From a virus, in the IMG/VR virus record IMGVR_UViG_3300024323_000009, positions 1 through 53,162 of that record: a stretch of DNA of 53,162 nucleotides, one strand, 5' to 3'. Made by a program: the position numbers and the translations under genes. Of this stretch, positions 41,782 through 48,509 are shown in pieces (positions within the stretch are counted from its first letter, which is position 1; each line of letters begins with the position of its first letter). Under the pieces are notes generated by a model. That model worked only from the letters and a program-made list of their open reading frames with translations, was not told where the DNA came from and searched no databases.

Positions 41782-42722
41782 GTTTGGAATTGGAGGGGAT
41801 CATACTTCTTGCTCACAAAATTACTACTCGCAATCGCCGCTCTACTATCAGCATCGAGGCATCTACACATAGGGACAAACTCGCACATACCATACTCGGC
41901 AGAGCAGCAGGTGAAGTTGGGAGGGAACAACTCGGCGGGGTCTTCGCCGGGTTTCGATGCTAGCACTGACTCGAACCGCGATATGATTTCCTTCGCTTTC
42001 CCTATCAGTGCGTTTTTGTGGTGTCGCAACTGCCACTCAGTAGGCTCTATTAAGTCGCTGCGTTGGAACACATTCTTATTAGTGCGGTTGAGGAAGATGC
42101 CGTTCAACATCACGCCGATGGGTGGCTCCGTAGGAAATAGGAGAGAGTTGATAGTAGCGTATGTCAGGAGTTGCGCCGAGGGGTCCGCCTTAGCTAGATA
42201 GCCAGTGGGGTTCTGAGACATGCTAGTGGTCTTGTGGTCGCAGATAACGTGCCGATTCATACACTCACCTTTGAGGTCTATGGTGCCACAGAGGAGTAGC
42301 TCGGTGGTGTCGGTGCGATAGAATGGGTAAGCGAAGTTCTTCTCTACTAGATACTCGGTGCCGATACGTCCAGCGACGAGAGTATCCCCACTACCATAGT
42401 GCTCAAAGTACTGCATCAGACAGTTCACTAGATGGGCTAGGGAGCGCCAGTCGGAGGTGGGAACTGTCACAGGAGCATAGTGAGCGACTGCTAACGCAAT
42501 ACACTGTTCGGGGTTATGATTCCCACGATACCAATGTGCTAACGCTTTGTGGAACGCCGTACCATATTCCATCTTGAAGTCTTTATGTTCAGTAGTGAGT
42601 CCTAGGAACAACCTATTCCAGACATACATATAGCAGTTAGACTTGGAGTGGAGAGAGGCGTCGTAGCGGAGGATATACCTGCCTGTCTCTTTATCCTGTT
42701 CGATGGGGAGTTGTAGTGTCAT
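41778..42722 (-). CDS. Cas4/RecB-like PD-(D/E)XK nuclease
   Basis: This 314-residue protein has GTAFHKAL (54-61), then GTIDLKGE with D149, then VICDHKTTS with D162 and K164: the H, D, D/E-x-K active site. Cys residues at 30 and in CCSAEYGMCEFVPMC near the C-terminus suggest a 4Fe-4S cluster as in Cas4/AddB. It probably works as an exonuclease with the Sak4-like ATPase in recombination. The start overlaps the upstream stop (ATGA). Confidence 0.8.
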   Translation of the reverse strand: MTLQLPIEQDKETGRYILRYDASLHSKSNCYMYVWNRLFLGLTTEHKDFKMEYGTAFHKALAHWYRGNHNPEQCIALAVAHYAPVTVPTSDWRSLAHLVNCLMQYFEHYGSGDTLVAGRIGTEYLVEKNFAYPFYRTDTTELLLCGTIDLKGECMNRHVICDHKTTSMSQNPTGYLAKADPSAQLLTYATINSLLFPTEPPIGVMLNGIFLNRTNKNVFQRSDLIEPTEWQLRHHKNALIGKAKEIISRFESVLASKPGEDPAELFPPNFTCCSAEYGMCEFVPMCRCLDADSRAAIASSNFVSKKYDPLQFQT

Positions 42723-42943
42723 ATAATAGAAGCGTCTTTCATTCTATCTCTAGCCCACTCTGCTCTAGCTACGAAATACTCGCCTACAAACTCCATGATA
42801 CGACTCTGTAGTTTGTCGTTATCATACATATCGAAGCCACAGTGTTCACAGTGGCAGTCAGGATAGTAGTCAGAGGGTGACTCTATCACTATATCTATGT
42901 CAGTATCCTTGTGACAGTTAGTGCATTCAAATGGCATTGTCAT
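42719..42943 (-). CDS. Small zinc-finger protein
   Basis: This 74-residue protein has CTNC (7-10) and, at about 30-35, CHCEHC, giving two Cys pairs for zinc. The C-terminal helix (SRIMEFVGEYFVARAEWARD) may mediate pairing. Both ends overlap neighbouring genes as ATGA. Function unknown. Confidence 0.65.
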   Translation of the reverse strand: MTMPFECTNCHKDTDIDIVIESPSDYYPDCHCEHCGFDMYDNDKLQSRIMEFVGEYFVARAEWARDRMKDASII

Positions 42944-43221
42944 ATCTTCTTTATCTCTTTCGGTAGTTCCACATTCGTTATTCCATGTCTCGCCTTGAGG
43001 CGTTCTAGTTCTAGTAGCCAGTCGCTAGCGGTCTTAGGACTACTCTTACCACTAGCTTTAGTCTTCGGCTCTTTAGGTTCCTTTGGCTCTTCTTTCTCCT
43101 TCAACTCGACTACTCGGATATACGGAGCGCAGTGTTGGAGTAGTTCCTCTTGAGTCATCCGCTCCAGCACCTCCACAGGGTCATCGGTGGTGTTGAAGCC
43201 GAGGAGTTGTTTGATGGTCAT
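42940..43221 (-). CDS. Hypothetical protein with charged linker
   Basis: This 93-residue protein starts at the ATG at 43221 just after the upstream TAA; the longer frame overlaps that gene. N-terminal helices (MTIKQLLGFNTTDDPVEVLE) are followed by a Lys/Glu/Pro repeat (EKEEPKEPKEPKTK) and a last helix. Function unknown. Confidence 0.55.
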   Translation of the reverse strand: MTIKQLLGFNTTDDPVEVLERMTQEELLQHCAPYIRVVELKEKEEPKEPKEPKTKASGKSSPKTASDWLLELERLKARHGITNVELPKEIKKI

Positions 43222-43222
43222 T

Positions 43223-43621
43223 TTAGAATATCTTAAATCCACCACAGTTACGTAGGAACACAACGAACTCTTTGATATGATCTAAGCTGACTGAATAAGC
43301 TGATTCAGTTTCGCCTTTGTAGTCAGATGAAGCAAACACTCCTGTTCCTTTTTTTACTCTACAGGTAGGATGCTCTAACACAAACTGCTTTGCAGTCATT
43401 GCTTTATGTTTCTCGATAGCATCTGCCAGCTTGTTGCAGTCCTCCTGAGTAGTGAGTCCTTCACCATCGTTGCTATCCCACCATTTAGTAGATAGTCCTA
43501 AGCTGTGTTCTTCGATTACTTCTCGGCAAATCTGTAGCATGGGTCGCCATGACCACACATTGAATCTAATATATTTGCCATCTTCGTTTGCCGGATTACG
43601 ACCTTCAATGTCCATTCCCAT
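43223..43621 (-). CDS. Conserved-type hypothetical protein (MGMDI family)
   Basis: This 132-residue protein begins MGMDIEGRNPANEDGKYIRF and continues NVWSWRPMLQICR. That start is shared by a widespread bacterial and phage family of unknown function. The gene is AT-richer than neighbours. The leader AAAGAACAACACTAT precedes its ATG. Confidence 0.7.
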   Translation of the reverse strand: MGMDIEGRNPANEDGKYIRFNVWSWRPMLQICREVIEEHSLGLSTKWWDSNDGEGLTTQEDCNKLADAIEKHKAMTAKQFVLEHPTCRVKKGTGVFASSDYKGETESAYSVSLDHIKEFVVFLRNCGGFKIF

Positions 43622-43648
43622 ATAGTGTTGTTCTTTCTAGTGTTGCCG

Positions 43649-44032
43649 TTAATTGCCAAACAGGTTGTCGCGCTTCGGAGCCTCGAAGGGACTAGGAGTA
43701 GGAGTCGTCGGCTCTCCACTACTCTTTATCTCTTCCATCACTTTATCGAACATCTTCATCATCTCAACAGCGTTCTTCATACCAGCCATCGCATGTTGGA
43801 CACGTACTTCACTGATCTGTCTGAGTAACCAGTCTGCGACTACAGCTACTAATGTCCTGGTAGAGCACTTTGCTACTTCTTCCTTGATAATCTCTGTGAA
43901 CTCTTTGCGTCCTCTCTCGAAGTTCTCTACTGAGAAGCCACCCTTTATTACTTCGGCTTCAGCGAGTTTTAGACGTGGAGCGATACGATTAATTGCGCTA
44001 GCTAACTCTTTGATTTGTTGTTCTTTTGTCAT
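43649..44032 (-). CDS. Helical hypothetical protein
   Basis: This 127-residue, mostly helical protein (MTKEQQIKELASAINRIAPR) has a Pro/Thr-rich C-terminal tail. The leader contains AACAACACAAACAACAAAC. Function unknown. Confidence 0.6.
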   Translation of the reverse strand: MTKEQQIKELASAINRIAPRLKLAEAEVIKGGFSVENFERGRKEFTEIIKEEVAKCSTRTLVAVVADWLLRQISEVRVQHAMAGMKNAVEMMKMFDKVMEEIKSSGEPTTPTPSPFEAPKRDNLFGN

Positions 44033-44062
44033 ACTATACTATTGTGTTTGTTGTTTGTGTTG

Positions 44063-44674
44063 TTATCTCATTACTCTCACATAAGTCTGTTGTATATCTG
44101 CCTCTACTCCCTCGATACCCGCAAACAGTTGGACTAGCCACTCCTTATCGGCGTCGGAGATAGGAATGCCATTTGCGTATAGCTTCCGACTATCCCATAT
44201 CTCTTCCGACTGTGCGACTTGTAACCACTCCTGCAATGCATCTTTCCAGTTAGCTTCGGGTCTGGAAGCATCAACTACGTTAGTCACTGAGCTAGCTAGT
44301 ATCGCAGACATAGTGTTCTTGAAGTAGAGGATGATACCGATAGCTTCTCCCTCAGCGTTCCACTCTTTGCTAATACCTATTTGCTGTCTGAACTGTAAAT
44401 AGCGTCCGGGTTGTGGGTCGAACTCGCTCAACCAGCGGAGGGCGTCGTTAGCTTTGATATACAACGTGCTAGCGGAATAGCCAGAGAGTTGACAGCTAAC
44501 CTTCTTCGTCTGCCTATCTGCTATCATTCCATCAAAGATCGGCTTCCACGCAGCCGCGTTCTCAGGAGTGAACGATGGACGATGCTTCGCTATAGTCCCT
44601 TTCGGTCTGCGGGTGTTAGCTAGCACCGGCGCTGCCACACTAATCGCTTCGAGAGGGGGATTATCGTTGGGCAT
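44063..44674 (-). CDS. Hypothetical protein
   Basis: This 203-residue protein has a basic N-terminus (NTRRPKGTIAKHRPSF), then a segment SCQLSGYSASTLYIKANDAL that could be a helix-turn-helix, and an acidic C-terminus. A DNA-binding role is possible but unproven. Confidence 0.6.
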   Translation of the reverse strand: MPNDNPPLEAISVAAPVLANTRRPKGTIAKHRPSFTPENAAAWKPIFDGMIADRQTKKVSCQLSGYSASTLYIKANDALRWLSEFDPQPGRYLQFRQQIGISKEWNAEGEAIGIILYFKNTMSAILASSVTNVVDASRPEANWKDALQEWLQVAQSEEIWDSRKLYANGIPISDADKEWLVQLFAGIEGVEADIQQTYVRVMR

Positions 44675-44679
44675 AAACG

Positions 44680-44823
44680 CTATCGAGAGAGTTGGTGTTT
44701 ATTGGCATAGCAAAAATTAAAGAGTGACAACAGTAGGGCTTCATACCTTGCGACTCGGCTCAATCCCCGATATGTTGCATACTTAGTAACCATCTCTATG
44801 CTCACTAGTGAATCACTTGGCAT
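44680..44823 (-). CDS. Small hypothetical protein
   Basis: This 47-residue protein contains MVTKYATYRGLSRVARYEAL. The chosen ATG at 44823 is preceded by AGGAGA at a good distance, one of few SD-like sites here. The frame remains open to 44928. It overlaps an opposite-strand ORF at 44798-45028. Function unknown. Confidence 0.4.
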   Translation of the reverse strand: MPSDSLVSIEMVTKYATYRGLSRVARYEALLLSLFNFCYANKHQLSR

Positions 44824-45028
44824 AGATACTCTCCTGTTCTGCGGTCGCTTCGGCGTCGGGGCTAGCACGCCGGATACTGGTTCTAACAACAACCACGCGA
44901 AGGCTATTGCTGATTCCGATTTTATCATCTACTGTTGTCACAAAATTATTCCCACAGTCCAACAACTAGGCTCTAGGTACGACTGGCAGAACTACACTAA
45001 ACGAGCCGTCACACACATTGTCAGTTAG
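44798..45028 (+). CDS. Candidate rightward gene within the leftward arm
   Basis: This 76-residue ORF begins MLTSESLGIDTLLFCGRFGV and contains ADSDFIIYCCHKIIPTVQQL. It occupies a stretch with no leftward gene (44824-45192) and its composition looks protein-like, but there is no clear promoter or ribosome site and no recognised family. Confidence 0.3.
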   Translation: MLTSESLGIDTLLFCGRFGVGASTPDTGSNNNHAKAIADSDFIIYCCHKIIPTVQQLGSRYDWQNYTKRAVTHIVS

Positions 45029-45086
45029 CGATGATGCTGTGGGAGCCATCATATGTTTGAAATGTTTAGTGTAGGAAAGAGAAAGT

Positions 45087-45172
45087 CCTCACCACTACTC
45101 CCAACTCTACGTTGCTTTCGTGGTGAGGTTCCACAACCTTCCTCTATTGAAATTGAAGGATAACGATAGAGG
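45087..45172 (-). terminator. Tandem hairpins, probable leftward terminator
   Basis: CCTCACCAC (45087-45095) pairs perfectly with GTGGTGAGG (45120-45128), and CCTCTAT (45141-45147) with ATAGAGG (45166-45172). On the minus strand the larger stem is followed by ACTTTCTCTTTC. They lie just after the 45193-45774 gene and would end a transcript begun at the sigma54-type promoter at 45845-45864. Confidence 0.5.
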
Positions 45173-45192
45173 CGTTGTGTTGATTGTTGCGA

Positions 45193-45774
45193 TTACGTAG
45201 TCGCAGTAGTCGCCTGTGCCGCAGCCGCAGCAGCTTCTCCCTGCGCCATTTCTGTCATTACCTTCTGCATCTTGAGCAGCAAGGCAACACCCTCTTGTAT
45301 CTTCGCCGGGTCTTTTGACTCCATCAGCTCGCGAGCTTGCTTGAACATCTGATTGGGCGAGAGTTCGCGCACGTCTGGACGCCAGCTAGCAGCTTCGTCC
45401 TGAGTGTAGAGGATGCCGTCTTTGAACTTCGCTAGTAACGTCTGTTGCAGTTGGATACCAGCAGCGACATTCTTAGTATCGAACTTTTCGGGGACGTTAT
45501 CATTCTTCACCTTCGTCCTGATACGAGCAGCGCCGACACTGGCCATCACTCCCATAATCGCTTCTTTGCCGAGCCGAGTTACCATAGTGTCGAAGTCGGA
45601 ATACACAGGAGAGTAGAACTTGAAGTTCTTGAGTGGGCCTTCGGAGATTTCGTTAAGCTCGAAGGTGATGGGAGCACCATTGGTAGCAGCGGGTGCTGCG
45701 GTAGTTGTAGTAGCAGCAGTGCCTCCACTATCTGCAACTGTGGGGTCAAGGAGGATGTTTCGATTATTATTCAT
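45193..45774 (-). CDS. Hypothetical protein behind a sigma54-type promoter
   Basis: This 193-residue protein has a Thr/Ala-rich N-terminus (1-35), a compact middle (FELNEISEGPLKNFKFYSPV) and an Ala/Gln-rich helical C-terminus. It appears to be a single-gene unit between a -24/-12 promoter (45845-45864) and tandem hairpins (45087-45172). If the sigma54 circuit controls late genes, this may be a virion or assembly protein despite its location. Family unknown. Confidence 0.75.
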   Translation of the reverse strand: MNNNRNILLDPTVADSGGTAATTTTAAPAATNGAPITFELNEISEGPLKNFKFYSPVYSDFDTMVTRLGKEAIMGVMASVGAARIRTKVKNDNVPEKFDTKNVAAGIQLQQTLLAKFKDGILYTQDEAASWRPDVRELSPNQMFKQARELMESKDPAKIQEGVALLLKMQKVMTEMAQGEAAAAAAQATTATT

Positions 45775-45812
45775 ATTGCCTTTTTACTAACTGTTCTATT
45801 GTTTGGTTTAGA

Positions 45813-45829
45813 GGAGTAACTATTACTCC
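45813..45829. promoter_or_regulatory. Perfect hairpin in the 5' leader
   Basis: GGAGTAA and TTACTCC form a 7-bp perfect stem with a 3-base loop. It lies about 8-25 bases after the predicted start of the transcript from the sigma54-type promoter at 45845-45864. It could stabilise the mRNA or be a protein-binding site. Confidence 0.45.
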
Positions 45830-45844
45830 CGAATCGAGTTGAGG

Positions 45845-45864
45845 TTAAGCAGGAATCGTGCCAA
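45845..45864 (-). promoter_or_regulatory. Sigma54-type promoter, leftward
   Basis: The minus strand reads TTGGCACGATTCCTGCTTAA. This is TGGCAC, five bases, then CTGC, one mismatch from TGGCAC-N5-TTGC, with GG (45862-45861) and GC (45850-45849) in place. It closely resembles the MCP promoter (TTGGCACGAATCTTGCT). It lies in the gap of about 125 bases before the 45193-45774 gene. Confidence 0.65.
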
Positions 45865-45900
45865 CCCCGGAGAGATAGGACGAGGATTGAGATGTAGCTA

Positions 45901-46269
45901 TTACTTTCGCTTCTTGGTTGTGGTTCCTTTCTGCTGTTTCTTATAGATAAAAGTACTCCACGCCTTCCACATCACCGCTGCTCGTTCGCCAGTATAGGTG
46001 ATGGAGTGATTCGCGGAGAGTTGGAAGATGACACACTCTTTCCAGACATCAACTAGTCGTAGTCTTATACCACGTTCTAGTTCTGTCTCGCCGGGGTAGT
46101 CTGGATGAGGATAGGCTAGCTTGTTAGGGTAAATCAACTCCCTCCTAATAGTATTGAATCCACCCGGACCTTTTAACTTGCTCTGCTGCCCATACTGGTT
46201 CACCCAATAGTGGGTGCCGTGTTGGACATGACTAAAGTTTAGTAGACTGGTGTTGTTTGGTATTTTCAT
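45901..46269 (-). CDS. Hypothetical protein
   Basis: This 122-residue protein contains GPGGFNTIRRELIYPNKLAY and NHSITYTGERAAVMWKAWST, motifs I recall from small phage proteins of unknown role. The C-terminus is Lys-rich. It overlaps the upstream gene by 38 bases. It is the last gene before the 45845-45864 promoter. Confidence 0.6.
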   Translation of the reverse strand: MKIPNNTSLLNFSHVQHGTHYWVNQYGQQSKLKGPGGFNTIRRELIYPNKLAYPHPDYPGETELERGIRLRLVDVWKECVIFQLSANHSITYTGERAAVMWKAWSTFIYKKQQKGTTTKKRK

Positions 46270-46507
46270 TTTCTTTTCTGTAGTTTAGAATTTGGTTAAG
46301 CTCATCAATGAACATGCGACCTTTATCACACTTGGCACACAAGAAGTAATGCCGAACTTTGTTGGTAGGATTTATTCCTACAGATTCTATGGCGCTTCTT
46401 TCAACTTCGTATCCATTTAGTTCGCGTTTAGCATCTACCAAATCTTGTTCCACTTCACTAGTCGGTATGTGATTAACTTTGTTTATCTGTTCTACTGTTA
46501 GTGTCAT
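46232..46507 (-). CDS. Hypothetical protein
   Basis: This 91-residue protein is helical (EVEQDLVDAKRELNGYEVER) with one CAKC pair and a basic tail. Its start overlaps the activator ATPase stop (ATGA), so the two are coupled. It may modulate the activator, but that rests on position only. Confidence 0.55.
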   Translation of the reverse strand: MTLTVEQINKVNHIPTSEVEQDLVDAKRELNGYEVERSAIESVGINPTNKVRHYFLCAKCDKGRMFIDELNQILNYRKENENTKQHQSTKL

Positions 46508-47376
46508 TGTATATCCTCCACCGTTATCGCCTCTACCCCTAACACTTCGATGCGGAGCGCAAGGTTAAGGAGTTGCCGCACATTACCCGGCAACACTTTT
46601 TCTGGCGGGACAGTCTTAACTAGCTCTAGTATTCTAGTATAAGCAACACTATTAACTAGTAGTTTGCAGTCATCCATTTTCTCGCGGAGAGGCTTCACTT
46701 TCAATTCAAATACTGATAGCCTCTGATACAAGTCTAGTCTAAAAGTAGGAGGGTCTAACTTAGACATGGCTTTCAAGTCTTTATGTGTTGCAGCCACAAT
46801 GCGACACAATAATTGTTCATCCGTATTACCACCAACCTTGCGAAAGGTTCTATTGTTAATTGTGCGTAATAGCTTTACTTGCAAATCGGCAGGCATATCA
46901 CCTACCTCGTCTAGAAAAAGTGTGCCTCCTTCGGCTTGTTTGATAAGGCCATTACGTTCTCTCTCTGCTCCTGTGAAAGCACCTCTAGTATGGCCGAATA
47001 GTTCACTCTCGAATAATAGTGGACTGACAGCACACACATTGACGCCGACTAGTTGACCTCTACGTTCTCCATGTAGTATGTTAGCGAGCAGTTCTTTACC
47101 TACTCCACTGTCGCCTAAGATAAGAACAGGCTCTTCTCTAGGGGCTAGTTTAATAGTTTGCTCCTTCACTTTGATAGTGTCAGCGTCGTTAGTCTTGAAC
47201 GCTCTCGCTGCCTTCCACGCTGCTATTCGCCAAGGGTTGATGATGCCGGAGGCTACTGCGCCGGACATGAGAGCTACACTAGGTGACTTCTCCTTCTCTA
47301 GTAGTGTGGCCCATATCTCGGCTTGTTGCTCAATAGTGAGTTCGCTAGTGGAGGGTGCTATTTTTTGTTCACTCAT
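46504..47376 (-). CDS. Sigma54-activator AAA+ ATPase without DNA-binding domain
   Basis: This 290-residue protein is a bacterial enhancer-binding protein-type ATPase. It has Walker A GDSGVGKE (88-95), ESELFGHTRGAFTGA with the sigma54-contacting GAFTGA loop at 132-137, Walker B GGTLFLDEVGDMP (150-162; D156, E157), FRLDLYQRL with arginine-finger candidates R213/R219, and sensor II LPGNVRQL (R267). It uses ATP to remodel the closed RNA polymerase-sigma54 complex. A short N-terminal region (1-75) carries no recognised regulatory domain. The protein ends just after the AAA+ lid with no C-terminal helix-turn-helix, so it may act from solution. It starts one base after the upstream stop (TAA-T-ATG). 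Confidence 0.9.
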   Translation of the reverse strand: MSEQKIAPSTSELTIEQQAEIWATLLEKEKSPSVALMSGAVASGIINPWRIAAWKAARAFKTNDADTIKVKEQTIKLAPREEPVLILGDSGVGKELLANILHGERRGQLVGVNVCAVSPLLFESELFGHTRGAFTGAERERNGLIKQAEGGTLFLDEVGDMPADLQVKLLRTINNRTFRKVGGNTDEQLLCRIVAATHKDLKAMSKLDPPTFRLDLYQRLSVFELKVKPLREKMDDCKLLVNSVAYTRILELVKTVPPEKVLPGNVRQLLNLALRIEVLGVEAITVEDIQ

Positions 47377-47377
47377 A

Positions 47378-47578
47378 TTAGTATCTCGCTTGCATCTTAA
47401 CGTGTTCCATTGCTGTTGCTTCTATCATGTCGAGGCCGGACTTGACGGTGCGGCAGTAGGTCATCCAGTATTCCGGCTCCTTCTCCATAGGATGCAACAC
47501 TAACAGTTCGTTAATAATTGCATCTACTCTTGTTGCATCTCTGTATGCTTCTGCTCTTTTTGTCAGTATTGATTTCAT
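47378..47578 (-). CDS. Small helical protein
   Basis: This 66-residue helical protein contains MKSILTKRAEAYRDATRVDA. The AAAGAACAACATAGA leader precedes its ATG, and it is coupled to the sigma54-activator gene (TAA-T-ATG). Function unknown. Confidence 0.6.
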   Translation of the reverse strand: MKSILTKRAEAYRDATRVDAIINELLVLHPMEKEPEYWMTYCRTVKSGLDMIEATAMEHVKMQARY

Positions 47579-47609
47579 TCTATGTTGTTCTTTCTCTTGT
47601 TACTACTAA

Positions 47610-48509
47610 CTAAGCCTGTATCACATCCGTCGTCGCCCACTCCCGTAGGAGTCGCCGGAACTCGGCTAGCATCCTAGTGGGGTCATCTTGGTTCAATGAC
47701 GAAATCCAGATGGGGTTGAGGTTGGAGTCGAAAGGTAGGGTTACGGTGGAATGGGATAGCATGATAGGTATGCCATAACAACCATAGTTTTCAAATCCTA
47801 GTTGTTTACGCTCTTCTGTAGGATACATTTCTTCTATAACAAGACCTAGTCTTCGACACATATAAGAAGAGCATAATGCTATGGCTAACTTGTTAGTGTC
47901 GAATAACTCTCCAAACTCCTTCACCTTAATATATGTAACACACCTCATACCACTACCTTCACATGGTGATACTGTATAGACTTCTGTTGAATATCCACAT
48001 TGTTCCATATGCTCTATCATCAGATAGGTATAAGCTCCGCGATAGAAGAATGCGTTTTCGTCCATGTCTGAGTTATTACGAATGTTACAATAGATACTCT
48101 GCACCTTATTGCCTCGCTTCGTATCTCCACCATCTATCGGCACTTGTTCCGCGATAAACGTCTCCGGCGTCGCACCACTTAGATGCGCGGCAACGTCTAT
48201 CACTCCACCCGCTATCTGATGACGTAGCTCCGGCTTATACTCTGTAACTGGCATCACACAGTCGAATAGGTCTGGGGGTAGTGTGCGTTGTAGCTCGCGT
48301 ATCTTAGCGATACCTACTGGCCAGCCGTCGTGACAATAACGCAGAGCTTGTTGTAGAGAAGCGCCGGCCCAATCGTCATACTCGGAGTATAGTGACAAGT
48401 AGCTACGTGGCTCCGTTCGCTCTCCGTGTTCCACTTGATCTACGAACTCCGACCATGAGTGGAATATATGGGTATATTGTGAGGGAGTGGAGTAGTGTTG
48501 GCCTTTCAT
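47610..48509 (-). CDS. DUF7192-like phage protein, ATPase partner
   Basis: This 299-residue protein starts at the ATG overlapping the MoxR-like gene's TGA. It contains HIFHSWSEFVDQVEHGERT and LQQALRYCHDGWPVGIAKI, a pattern I recall from the phage DUF7192 family, and an Asp/Ser-containing middle (NNSDMDENAFFYRGAYTYLM). Genes paired with MoxR-like ATPases often encode VWA-type partners. Whether this has that fold is unproven. Confidence 0.5.
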   Translation of the reverse strand: MKGQHYSTPSQYTHIFHSWSEFVDQVEHGERTEPRSYLSLYSEYDDWAGASLQQALRYCHDGWPVGIAKIRELQRTLPPDLFDCVMPVTEYKPELRHQIAGGVIDVAAHLSGATPETFIAEQVPIDGGDTKRGNKVQSIYCNIRNNSDMDENAFFYRGAYTYLMIEHMEQCGYSTEVYTVSPCEGSGMRCVTYIKVKEFGELFDTNKLAIALCSSYMCRRLGLVIEEMYPTEERKQLGFENYGCYGIPIMLSHSTVTLPFDSNLNPIWISSLNQDDPTRMLAEFRRLLREWATTDVIQA

